From positions 1 to 64,000 of the forward strand of contig NZ_JAJDOO010000001.1 of NCBI RefSeq assembly GCF_020595055.1: DNA of 64,000 bases, given 5' to 3'. Each line of letters opens with the position of its first letter. Positions within the stretch are counted from its first letter, which is position 1. The notes below the pieces were generated by a model. The model made no database searches. It saw only the letters and a list, made by a program, of their open reading frames with translations, and was not told the origin of the DNA. Source of the stretch: Desulfosporosinus shakirovi (GTDB lineage Bacteria; Bacillota; Desulfitobacteriia; Desulfitobacteriales; Desulfitobacteriaceae). Both the position numbers and the translations under genes were made by a program. Positions 51,541 through 59,840 of this stretch are shown here, one piece after another.

Positions 51541-52823
51541 TATGTTGCATACTCCCTTCCCCGATTCTTGGTGGTGTGGGAACTTACCGCGGTGGCGTTA
51601 GAAATATTCAATAAAACCCCCAGTAAGATAAAATGAACAATAAGGGAACTGCCGCCATAACTCACCCAAGGAAGAGGAATTCCTGTCAAGGGCAACAGCT
51701 TTGTGACCCCAGCAAGAATAATCAAAGTTTCGGTACCAAGGAGAATTCCAATCCCAGCGGCCAAGATTTGCCCAAAGCGATCCTTAGCCCTGATACTTAT
51801 CGCAAAAGCTCTCATAACAACAATCAAGAAGAGTACCAATACCGCCATAGAGCCGGCAAATCCCAGTTCTTCAGCAATAACAGAAAAGATAAAATCACTT
51901 ATGGCCACTGGCACGGTCGATGCCCCAATGCCATTGCCTAACCCCGTGCCCAGAATTTTCCCGCCCCCAATTGCAAAAAGCGATTGGGCAATTTGATATC
52001 CCATCCCGGTAGGGTCCTGCCACGGATTCAACCACACAGATACTCTAACTCGAACATGTCTAAAGAGCATGTATCCAACAGTTCCGGTTAACAAAAAAAC
52101 CGGCATTGATATCCCTAAATATAAAGTTCGCTCTGTAACAACATAAAGCATAAGTACAAAAAGCATATAAAACACTAAGGCCGTTCCTAGGCTTTTTTGT
52201 GCGGCTAAAATGCCAAGTACAAAAGCCACCATAATCATAAACGGTCTCAACGTCCGCCAATCGGGTAAAGAGAATCTGCCCCATTGTACCGTCCCAACTC
52301 GCAACAACTCTTCATTTTCTTCCAAATAGGTTGCCATGAATAAGAGCAAAGCCAACTTGACAAACTCCTCAGGTTGGAGTCCGATTCCCCCGATCCTAAA
52401 TGAGCTTGTTGCTCCACCTTCCTCAGAACCAAAGAAAAGAGTAACCAGCAACAACCCTACCGCTAGAAGTCCCCATATGTATCGAAACCTGCCAAAATAA
52501 CGATAATCTCTGATCGACAACAAAACCGCATAGAACAACAACTGCCCAATATTCGCCCACCAAAACTGGTGCAAGGCCACATCGGGATTGATTCTCACCA
52601 CAAATACAAGTCCTAACGCCATAATGGCCTGGACTACAGGCAGAATATAGGGGTCTCCTTGATAATTGAAGAGATGTTCCATTAAGCTTCCCAGAAGGAC
52701 AATGACCGTAAAAATTAATGCTTGCCAAAGAAGTCTGCTCATTTCCGCGTCCAATTTCAGCAGGCCAAGTCCTATCCACATCATCCCTAAAATTAAAATA
52801 CGCAAGGTTAAACGCTGAATCAT
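51540..52823 (-). CDS. ftsW: FtsW/RodA/SpoVE family peptidoglycan glycosyltransferase
   Basis: SEDS proteins polymerise glycan strands from lipid II. The 427-residue protein has ten predicted helices, the loop LNPWQDPTGMGYQIAQSLFAIGGG near 263-286 (motif shown: WQDPTG-GYQ-QS-AIG-G) and GIPLPWVSYGGSSL near 388-401, which are SEDS signatures. A putative catalytic aspartate lies in the large loop. The context with pbpA and prkC resembles RodA of actinobacteria, so FtsW versus RodA is not settled. Confidence 0.93.
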   Translation of the reverse strand: MIQRLTLRILILGMMWIGLGLLKLDAEMSRLLWQALIFTVIVLLGSLMEHLFNYQGDPYILPVVQAIMALGLVFVVRINPDVALHQFWWANIGQLLFYAVLLSIRDYRYFGRFRYIWGLLAVGLLLVTLFFGSEEGGATSSFRIGGIGLQPEEFVKLALLLFMATYLEENEELLRVGTVQWGRFSLPDWRTLRPFMIMVAFVLGILAAQKSLGTALVFYMLFVLMLYVVTERTLYLGISMPVFLLTGTVGYMLFRHVRVRVSVWLNPWQDPTGMGYQIAQSLFAIGGGKILGTGLGNGIGASTVPVAISDFIFSVIAEELGFAGSMAVLVLFLIVVMRAFAISIRAKDRFGQILAAGIGILLGTETLIILAGVTKLLPLTGIPLPWVSYGGSSLIVHFILLGVLLNISNATAVSSHTTKNRGREYAT

Positions 52824-52827
52824 AGGC

Positions 52828-53547
52828 TTACTCCCAAATACAGCACAAGGCTGTAAAATTATCCGGGGCTCCCCGTTCCAGGGTAAGCTGTCTTAATTTC
52901 TCCAACCGTTCTTCCCAAGGGCTTGGTTCGAGGAATTCTTCTGTAAGTTCCTGATCGCTAATCATATTGGAGAAACCATCGGTACATAGGAGGAAAACAT
53001 CCTCAGCTTGCAAAACAATGCTCCTGCAATCCACTTCAATTGCAGGGTCTGCTCCAATTGCGCGCATCAAAACATTCCGTTGAGGGTGTCTTTTCGCATC
53101 GTCCAACGAGATCTGTCCCAATCTCACAAGTTCACCCACTAGAGAATGGTCCATAGTCAAAGGTGTTAACGTCTCATTGCGCCAAAGATAAGCTCGACTG
53201 TCTCCAACATGAGCGATAACGACTTTATCATTGCGTATCAGCAGCACCGTTAATGTCGTCCCCATACCCGCATTTTCCGGGTCTGTTGTTGAGGATTCAT
53301 GCACAACTTTATTGGCTTGAACAAAAGCTTCTGATAACCCGTTTTCCAAGGCTTGGTCTTCAAGCCCGGCAAGACGGGGAATCCACATCTTTAATTCGTG
53401 CAAAGCCACAGAAGACGCTACTTCCCCAGCTCGGTGTCCGCCCATTCCATCGGCCACGGCATAAAGCTCTTCATCCGATAACACTAAAAAAGAATCCTCA
53501 TTGTTTTTACGAATACACCCTTTTTCACTAAAGCTTAGAACTCTCAT
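52828..53547 (-). CDS. stp: PP2C-type serine/threonine phosphatase (Stp/PrpC)
   Basis: Stp reverses phosphorylation by PrkC. The 239-residue metal-dependent phosphatase has ADGMGGHRAGEVAS near 32-45, MGTTLTVLL near 97, HVGDSRAYLWRN near 114-125, LCTDGFSNM near 190 and GAPDNFTALCC near 224, giving the aspartates that bind manganese. ATG at 53547 has GAGGTGG upstream and overlaps fhaB by 20 bases; a longer open frame is not needed. Confidence 0.95.
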   Translation of the reverse strand: MRVLSFSEKGCIRKNNEDSFLVLSDEELYAVADGMGGHRAGEVASSVALHELKMWIPRLAGLEDQALENGLSEAFVQANKVVHESSTTDPENAGMGTTLTVLLIRNDKVVIAHVGDSRAYLWRNETLTPLTMDHSLVGELVRLGQISLDDAKRHPQRNVLMRAIGADPAIEVDCRSIVLQAEDVFLLCTDGFSNMISDQELTEEFLEPSPWEERLEKLRQLTLERGAPDNFTALCCIWE

Positions 53548-53977
53548 TTTGCCACCTCGAGTATTGGAAGGTAATGCTTCCAATTTTCACATAATCTCCA
53601 GCTACCATTTGAACTGGAGAATGGATTTGCTCTCCATTAACCCATGTTCCATTAGTACTTCCTAAGTCTTCCAAAACAGTTTGTCCTCTTTGCAACCGAA
53701 AAACAGCATGATCAATGGATGCAAAATGATCGGGCAAAACAATATCATTGTGCTTGCCCCGCCCCAAACGCAGCCCTTTCCCATCCACTTTAAAAACACG
53801 TCCTCTGGAGAGCGTTTCTCCTCCGGTGAGAACCTCTAAACGTCCGTATTCATTCATCGAACGTTGAAAAACTCCCTTCAGTTGGAGATCGGCTAAAAGG
53901 GCTGTAAAAATACGGAATATAAAAAGATAGATAAGGGCGACAAAAGCAAGTCGTCCTATGACTAACACAAATTGCAT
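53528..53977 (-). CDS. fhaB: Membrane-anchored FHA-domain protein (FhaB-like)
   Basis: FHA domains bind phosphothreonine peptides. The 149-residue protein has an N-terminal membrane helix (about 5-27) and a C-terminal FHA domain (about 65-142) with LRLGRGKHNDIVLPD, S-I-D-H and DLGSTNGTWVNGE. This is the architecture of mycobacterial FhaB/FipA, a target of the PknA/B kinases that links them to the division machinery. Here it precedes stp in the same relative place. Confidence 0.9.
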   Translation of the reverse strand: MQFVLVIGRLAFVALIYLFIFRIFTALLADLQLKGVFQRSMNEYGRLEVLTGGETLSRGRVFKVDGKGLRLGRGKHNDIVLPDHFASIDHAVFRLQRGQTVLEDLGSTNGTWVNGEQIHSPVQMVAGDYVKIGSITFQYSRWQNESSKL

Positions 53978-54028
53978 ACAATCCTCCCAATCGAATAGAG
54001 GTTGAACCCTACAAATTCTCCAATATCA

Positions 54029-54844
54029 TTACGGCAGAGGGGATCTTTGTATGACCAGTACACTTTGTCCAATAAATATTCGATCTCCTGGGGCAGTTGT
54101 ATGATGAGTAATTCTTTGTCCGTTAACATAGGTTCCATTTGTGCTTCCTAAATCATCAAGCCACCAACCGTTCTCTCCCCCCGGAGCAATTTTCAGATGT
54201 CTTCGGGAAACTTCAGGGTCAAGCAGTACTAAGTTGCACTGTCCATGACGCCCAATGATAACTTCTTCATCCCGCAGAGAAAACGTCCGGCCAATATCCG
54301 GTCCTTCTATGATTTCGAGAAAGTAATCCGAATTCCTTCCTGTCACACTCTCAACTTGTAAGTTTGTCTTGACACCTTCTCTGAAGATAGTTGTACTTTC
54401 CCGCCAATTCGATTGATTAGGTCGAACTTCGTTGGCAAGCTCAATATCATTTTCTTCATCTCCCCAGTCTATGACAATAGAATCGTCAAAATCCACTTCG
54501 ATAATCATTTGCCGAGGATTAACAGTCTCATCTGAATGCAATTCTATCGCTGGTTTGGTCAAAAATGTATACCCATTCCGCTCGGCTTCTGCGAATAGAT
54601 ATTTAGATAACTCAATGAGAAACGCATCTCCAAAACTCGCTATTGGCCCCCAATCACCGGAATGGAGATAAACCCGATAAATATTGGGCACGTATACTTG
54701 AGAGATGCTAACCTGCTTATTTCTAAGCATAGACTTCACAAGTTCTTTGGCTATTTCCACCGGTTGAAGGCGGGACGCACTTTTCTTAAAAGCTTCTGTA
54801 AAAAGAAATTCGGCCATCCCTTCGAATCGGGCCAATAGGCTCAT
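54029..54844 (-). CDS. fhaA: DUF3662 and FHA-domain protein (FhaA-like)
   Basis: The 271-residue protein has an N-terminal DUF3662-type domain (about 1-125; FEGMAEFLFTEAFKKSASRLQP and a predicted ligand-binding fold), a linker and a C-terminal FHA domain (about 190-265) with IIGRHGQCNLVLLDPEVSRRH and DLGSTNGTYVNGQ. Mycobacterial FhaA has the same layout and binds the phosphorylated pseudokinase domain of MviN. It begins the kinase-phosphatase-wall cluster and overlaps the rlmN stop by four bases (ATGA). Confidence 0.9.
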   Translation of the reverse strand: MSLLARFEGMAEFLFTEAFKKSASRLQPVEIAKELVKSMLRNKQVSISQVYVPNIYRVYLHSGDWGPIASFGDAFLIELSKYLFAEAERNGYTFLTKPAIELHSDETVNPRQMIIEVDFDDSIVIDWGDEENDIELANEVRPNQSNWRESTTIFREGVKTNLQVESVTGRNSDYFLEIIEGPDIGRTFSLRDEEVIIGRHGQCNLVLLDPEVSRRHLKIAPGGENGWWLDDLGSTNGTYVNGQRITHHTTAPGDRIFIGQSVLVIQRSPLP

Positions 54845-55905
54845 TTTAACTCACCCTCCCACTGTCGGCGAAGTTGCCCGCAAGCTGCATCAATATCTGT
54901 TCCCCGTTCTTCACGTGAAGAAACAGGAATTCCGGCATCTTCCAAGACCTTGGCAAACTTCTTTATTTTCTCCTGATCGGGACGCTCCATCCCTGTTCCA
55001 GTCACCGGATTGACTGGAATCAGATTGACATGTCCCAGTTGTCCCTTTAACAATCGGGCAAGGGCTTCAGCCTCTTCCCGCTTCGCATTCTCAGCGGTCA
55101 AGGCAACCTCAAAGGTGATCCGCCGATGCGTAATCTGAGTATACTCCTGGCACGCTCTCATTAGCTGGTTAAGAGGATATCGGCGATTCATTGGGATCAA
55201 ATCGTTTCTTATCTCATCCCTTGCTGCATGAAGGGATACCGCTAGGCCCACTTGGGGATTGTCTTCAGCCAACTGGATAATTTTAGGCACGACTCCAGAC
55301 GTTGAAATGGTCATCCTCCTCATACCAATATTTAATCCTTGAGCGTCATTTAAAAGTTGGATCGACTTAAGAACCGAATCGTAATTAAGTAAAGGCTCCC
55401 CCATACCCATAAAAACTATGTTGGTCACTTGAAAATCCGGATCTTCCTGCCGGACATAATAAGTAATATCTAATACCTGGCCTACAATTTCAGCAACGCT
55501 TAAGTTTCTCCGAAATCCTTCTAACCCTGTGGCACAAAACGCGCACCCCACTGGACATCCTACTTGAGTAGAGACACAAACAGTATGTCTGTCGCGCGAT
55601 TTCGCCCGCGCATAATCCATCAGAACACACTCGATAGTCTCTCCATCTTCAAGACAAAACAAGTACTTCCGAGTGCCATCGTTTGAGCGTTGCTCCCGCA
55701 CCTTTTTTAAGGCATAGAGATGCAGGCGGGCGCTTAAGGTTTGTCGGTCACTTTTACCGATGTTTGTCATATCATCCCAGGATCGCACTGCTTTCTGTTG
55801 CACCCATTGGAACAATTGGATCGCCCGAAATCGTTTTAAACCTATCATCTGACAGATCTCGATCAGCTCGTCTTCAGAACAACCGCGCAACGCAACTTTT
55901 TCCAT
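54841..55905 (-). CDS. rlmN: 23S rRNA/tRNA A2503-C2 methyltransferase RlmN
   Basis: RlmN is a radical SAM enzyme that methylates C2 of A2503 in 23S rRNA and of A37 in tRNA. The 354-residue protein has the radical-SAM cysteines in CPVGCAFCATG near 116-126, MGMGEPLLNYD near 167-177, SLHAARDEIRNDLIPMN near 225-241 and a C-terminal cysteine in DAACGQLR near 343, the methyl-accepting residue. Order rsmB-rlmN-stp-prkC is as in Bacillus. Confidence 0.95.
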   Translation of the reverse strand: MEKVALRGCSEDELIEICQMIGLKRFRAIQLFQWVQQKAVRSWDDMTNIGKSDRQTLSARLHLYALKKVREQRSNDGTRKYLFCLEDGETIECVLMDYARAKSRDRHTVCVSTQVGCPVGCAFCATGLEGFRRNLSVAEIVGQVLDITYYVRQEDPDFQVTNIVFMGMGEPLLNYDSVLKSIQLLNDAQGLNIGMRRMTISTSGVVPKIIQLAEDNPQVGLAVSLHAARDEIRNDLIPMNRRYPLNQLMRACQEYTQITHRRITFEVALTAENAKREEAEALARLLKGQLGHVNLIPVNPVTGTGMERPDQEKIKKFAKVLEDAGIPVSSREERGTDIDAACGQLRRQWEGELK

Positions 55906-55973
55906 AATAGTTATTATTCACCCAATTCATTCCAGTTAAACTTCCCTGTAAAGAAAACTTGGCTAAAGATAAG

Positions 55974-57338
55974 CTATACTCTCTGCGCAGAACGCCGAAA
56001 TTTTGCTAAAAAGAATCCGTCCATCCCATGCCGATGGGGCAAAATTTGCAACATCCCTTTGCCGGCTTGTTTAATATCTCGCGAATCCTCAAGCGTGTAG
56101 GGTAAAGTATCCACTAGGTCAACCGGTTCAAACTCGGGATGTACCGAACGAAACTTCTTGACCAGTTCGAAGTTCTCTTCTGGTTCCGTCGTACAGGTCG
56201 AGTAGACCAGAATCCCTCCTTCTTTAACACAAGATGCAGCCCTCTCTAAGATAGCGAATTGTAAGGAAGGCAATTCCATAAGCCCTTGTTCCCCTTTCTG
56301 CCAACGCAGATCAGCCCTGCGCCGAAGAACTCCCAGACCAGAGCAGGGAACGTCAACTAAGACTCGATCTTGCGACCCCAGCCTTATTCCTGGCAAATCT
56401 TGGGCATCTCCCAGTTGAGGATGAATAATCGTAATACCCAGTTTTCGGGCCAACTGCTCAATGAGTTCAAGTTTATGATCATGAATATCAAAGGCTAGGA
56501 TTTCACCTTCATTTTGCATCAACTGAGCTAGATGCGTGGATTTCCCGCCCGGAGCACTGCAAGCGTCTAATACAAATTGTCCTGGTTTTGGATCTAGCAC
56601 ATGCGCTACGAGTTGTGAACTTTCATCTTGAACCGTAAAAAGCCCCTCTTGAAAGCTTCCAAGTTGACCTAAGGCACCAAAATCTTGGATCTTCAAACTT
56701 TCAGGCACCCGTTGTCCTAATTCTACCGTGATTCCTTCTTCGGAAAATCGTTTGCTTAGACCTTCTCTTGAGATCTTTAACGTGTTTGTTCGAATCCATG
56801 TTTGGGCCGGCTCATTATTAGCTTTGCACAAGGCTTCCGTTTCCTCAATACCCCAGCGTTTTAGCCAACGTTGAATCATCCATTCGGGGTGTGAATAACG
56901 TACAGAGAGATAGCGAACCGGTTCGCGTTTTGAATCGGGCCAGGGAATATCCCATCCCTTTTCCATAACCTTTCGCAAGACGACATTCACCAACCCCGTA
57001 AATTTGGGAAATTCTTTAGCTAATTCTACACTTTCATTGATCGCTGCTGCGGGAGGCACTTTATCAACATAAAGCACTTGAAAAGCGCCAATCCGCAAAA
57101 TTGCCCGAACCTCATGAGGAAGTGAGGACATGGGTTTGCTCAAATGCCTTCTCAACGCATAATCTAAGGTCAAACGATTTTTAAGTGTACCGTTTACCAA
57201 CAGGGTTACAAATTGGCGATCTCTGGAATCCGTCAACCTGGGAATATTTTTCTGTAAGAGAAGATTAGCATAGGCACCCTCTACTTCGACACGTGTCAGC
57301 ATCTGAACTGCCATTCCTCGGGCTGTCTCTTTAATCAT
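55974..57338 (-). CDS. rsmB: 16S rRNA (cytosine-967-C5)-methyltransferase RsmB
   Basis: RsmB methylates C967 of 16S rRNA. The 454-residue protein has an N-terminal NusB-like helical domain (about 1-140), then the methylase core with LDACSAPGGKSTHLAQ near 255-270, the DVPCSGLGVLRRRADLRW catalytic-cysteine region near 322-339 and VYSTCTTEPEEN near 375-386, the second cysteine. It overlaps the end of the metallopeptidase gene by eight bases. Confidence 0.95.
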   Translation of the reverse strand: MIKETARGMAVQMLTRVEVEGAYANLLLQKNIPRLTDSRDRQFVTLLVNGTLKNRLTLDYALRRHLSKPMSSLPHEVRAILRIGAFQVLYVDKVPPAAAINESVELAKEFPKFTGLVNVVLRKVMEKGWDIPWPDSKREPVRYLSVRYSHPEWMIQRWLKRWGIEETEALCKANNEPAQTWIRTNTLKISREGLSKRFSEEGITVELGQRVPESLKIQDFGALGQLGSFQEGLFTVQDESSQLVAHVLDPKPGQFVLDACSAPGGKSTHLAQLMQNEGEILAFDIHDHKLELIEQLARKLGITIIHPQLGDAQDLPGIRLGSQDRVLVDVPCSGLGVLRRRADLRWQKGEQGLMELPSLQFAILERAASCVKEGGILVYSTCTTEPEENFELVKKFRSVHPEFEPVDLVDTLPYTLEDSRDIKQAGKGMLQILPHRHGMDGFFLAKFRRSAQRV

Positions 57339-58017
57339 CGCTTCTACCTCGAGCTATCAGCATAAAACGTACTAATTGTAAGATTGCAGCCAAAGCAGCA
57401 GCCACATAGGTTAAAGCCGCTGCATTTAATACAGAACGCGCACCGCGAACCTCATCACTCCCTATCATGCGGCCCTCCTCAAGCAGAGCTAAAGCTCTGC
57501 TGCTGGCATTATATTCTACAGGAAGAGTAATTATCTGAAAGAGTACCGCAAAGGCAAAGGCAAAAATACCCAGTTCAAGAAGCCAATCATAGGTCGGCAT
57601 AAAAAGACCCACCATAATTAAAATCGGACCCGCCCCGCTTCCTATATTGGCGACAGGTACAAAGGACGATCTGAGTTGCATTGGAAAATAACCGGACGCA
57701 TGCTGCAACGCATGTCCCGTTTCATGAGCCGCTACTGCTATCGATGACAGTGAACTGCCCTGATAGACATCTTCACTAAGCCTAATTATCCTGGTTCGCG
57801 GATCATAATGATCGGAAAGCCGTCCTCCGATCGGTTCTACACGCACATCGTAAAGACCATTACCATTTAAGATGCCTCGTGCCACTTGGGCTCCAGTAAG
57901 CCCCGACTGTGCACGGACTTTAGAGTAACGTTTATATGATGAGGAAATTTTAAATTGTGCATATAAGGAGAGTAATATCGCAGGAATTAAAAGAACCATA
58001 GTGGAATCAAAATACAT
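57331..58017 (-). CDS. Membrane zinc metallopeptidase (YugP family)
   Basis: The 228-residue membrane protein has helices near 5-20, 120-165 and 200-222 and the zinc-protease motif AAHETGHALQHA near residue 93-104 (HExxH). It resembles the DUF-type neutral zinc metallopeptidase YugP of Bacillus. Substrates are not known to me. AGGAGGTT precedes ATG. It lies between fmt and rsmB, a common arrangement in clostridia. Confidence 0.85.
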   Translation of the reverse strand: MYFDSTMVLLIPAILLSLYAQFKISSSYKRYSKVRAQSGLTGAQVARGILNGNGLYDVRVEPIGGRLSDHYDPRTRIIRLSEDVYQGSSLSSIAVAAHETGHALQHASGYFPMQLRSSFVPVANIGSGAGPILIMVGLFMPTYDWLLELGIFAFAFAVLFQIITLPVEYNASSRALALLEEGRMIGSDEVRGARSVLNAAALTYVAAALAAILQLVRFMLIARGRSDD

Positions 58018-58155
58018 AAGCTAACCTCCTTTTCACAATTTGACTTAGCTCTTTATTCGGTTTTTTAAAAAAATCCGTTTTAATAACGTGGGCTAGGTTC
58101 ACATAAGCTTTAGGAGTAGCATAGTCCTCCTTTGAAGCGAAGCGTTCCAAATCTT

Positions 58156-59127
58156 TCAGACAAATTGTTCTCCAACCTGCCCGTGGCGACCATTAAAGAA
58201 GTCCCGGGCAGGCATAGAGCGTTTCCCTGCGGGTTGGACCTCTAACAAGCGAAGGATTCCCTCCCCGGTCTGCACAAGTAACCCATCCCCAAGCACTTGA
58301 ATAACTTGACCCGGGTCAGCTGACGCCGTGTTAGAGGCCTCTGATCCTATTTCTATTGTTGTCCCACTGTCTTGCGGCAAAAAGGGTATGCTTCGCCAAA
58401 TTTTAAGGTTTTCTCCTCGAAAGGATGCAAATGCGCCCGGCCAGGGGTTTAGCCCACGAATCTGATCATGTAAGTCCGTTGCTCTGCGTGACCAATCTAA
58501 CCGTTCATGTTCACGTTTCAGAAGCGGGGCATAATTGGATTCTCCCGTTTGTGAAGTGGGTATTAAGCTCCCCTTTTCCAACTGATTTAAAGTATCTATC
58601 AAGAGTTCTGCCCCCAATGCGGCTAACTTATCATGAATCTCGCCTGTGGTTGATTCATGAGAAATTATGATTTCCCGTTTTAAAAGCATATCCCCTGTAT
58701 CAAGGCCTTCATCCATCTGCATTGTGGTCACTCCGGTAATGGTTTCCCCCTTGATAATTGCCCAATGAATTGGCGCTGCTCCACGATAGGCTGGGAGCAA
58801 TGAAGCGTGTACATTAATACACCCTCTTACGGGCAATTGCAATATCTCCTTGGAGAGAATCTGCCCGTATGCAACAACAATAATACTCTCCGGGGCTAAC
58901 TCCTTTAGCTGTCGGATCCACTCCGCCGTTTTTATGGTTTCGGGTTGAAAAACTGGCACACCTAATTCTTCAGCCACAACCTTTACCGGGCTGGGTTTTA
59001 ACTTTTTCCCTCTGCCGGCTGGACGATCAGGTTGAGTAAAGACCCCCACAATAGTTTGACCGCTATCCGCTAAGGCTCGTAAAGTAGGTACCGCAAAATC
59101 AGGGGTACCCATAAAAACTACACGCAT
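58156..59127 (-). CDS. fmt: Methionyl-tRNA formyltransferase
   Basis: Fmt formylates initiator methionyl-tRNA. The 323-residue protein has MGTPDFAVPTLRAL near 6-19, QPDRPAGRGKKLKPSPVK near 36-53 and the catalytic block NVHASLLPAYRGAAPIHWAI near 107-126 (Asn-His-...-HxSLLP), then an OB-like C-terminal domain. ATG at 59127 has GGGGGA six bases upstream; a TTG two codons earlier is less likely. It follows def and is adjacent to a family C array. Confidence 0.96.
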   Translation of the reverse strand: MRVVFMGTPDFAVPTLRALADSGQTIVGVFTQPDRPAGRGKKLKPSPVKVVAEELGVPVFQPETIKTAEWIRQLKELAPESIIVVAYGQILSKEILQLPVRGCINVHASLLPAYRGAAPIHWAIIKGETITGVTTMQMDEGLDTGDMLLKREIIISHESTTGEIHDKLAALGAELLIDTLNQLEKGSLIPTSQTGESNYAPLLKREHERLDWSRRATDLHDQIRGLNPWPGAFASFRGENLKIWRSIPFLPQDSGTTIEIGSEASNTASADPGQVIQVLGDGLLVQTGEGILRLLEVQPAGKRSMPARDFFNGRHGQVGEQFV

Positions 59128-59141
59128 ACTCAATCCCCCTA

Positions 59142-59171
59142 CTCGTGGTTCAATGTTCGTGGTTAGTGGTT
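59142..59171 (-). repeat. Family C short repeat before fmt
   Basis: On the minus strand CCACTAACCACGAACATTGAACCACGAGTAGGGGGA runs from the repeat into the fmt ribosome site, with GAACCACGA followed by TAGG as at trmD. The spacer 59172-59311 holds another CTTCGAACTTC, and no gene. Confidence 0.6.
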
Positions 59172-59311
59172 GTATCTCTATAGTTTATAATTCCAGTTTC
59201 ATATCTCTTACAATTGTATATCACGCTTCGAACTTCAATATAATGTATTGTCGGCGCATATATTCTATGCTCTATTTGAACCGTGAGTATCAAATATCTA
59301 ATTGCTGATTT

Positions 59312-59764
59312 TTAGCTTCGATAAGTTTTCTTAGCAACATCGACAAAGAGAACTCCTTCAAGATGATCAATTTCATGTTGCAAGGCGCGGGCTAATAAAC
59401 GGTCAGCCTTAATATCCAGCATTTCCCCTTCACGATTTAACCCCTGAACACGAACCTTCGCTGCCCTCACGACATCTCCTGTCATATTAGGAATACTAAG
59501 GCACCCTTCCTCAGCAGTGTTCGCTCCCTCTTTTTCCAAGATAACAGGATTAATGAGCTCTAGCAGCACATTATCAACTTCAACAATAATTACACGCTTT
59601 GAGACTCCAATTTGTGGAGCAGCCAGCCCTACACCCTCGGCAGCATGTAATGTATCAATCATGTTGTCAAGGAGTTTTATTATTGATGAATTAACCTCTT
59701 TAACCTCTTTAGCCTTCTCACGCAGTACATCTGCACCAATTTCTACAATCTGATAAACAGCCAT
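59312..59764 (-). CDS. def: Peptide deformylase
   Basis: Def removes the N-formyl group from new proteins. From ATG at 59764 (AAGGAG upstream) the 150-residue metalloprotease has the three family motifs: GVGLAAPQIG near 42-51, EEGCLSIP near 84-91 and QHEIDHLEG near 128-136, with the cysteine and two histidines that bind iron or zinc. It lies between priA and fmt, the conserved order. Confidence 0.96.
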   Translation of the reverse strand: MAVYQIVEIGADVLREKAKEVKEVNSSIIKLLDNMIDTLHAAEGVGLAAPQIGVSKRVIIVEVDNVLLELINPVILEKEGANTAEEGCLSIPNMTGDVVRAAKVRVQGLNREGEMLDIKADRLLARALQHEIDHLEGVLFVDVAKKTYRS

Positions 59765-59840
59765 TCTTAAATACTCCTTTCGATAAAACCCATACCTCAT
59801 TGATTTGATATCAAACGTTTACCTTCACGCATCACATATT

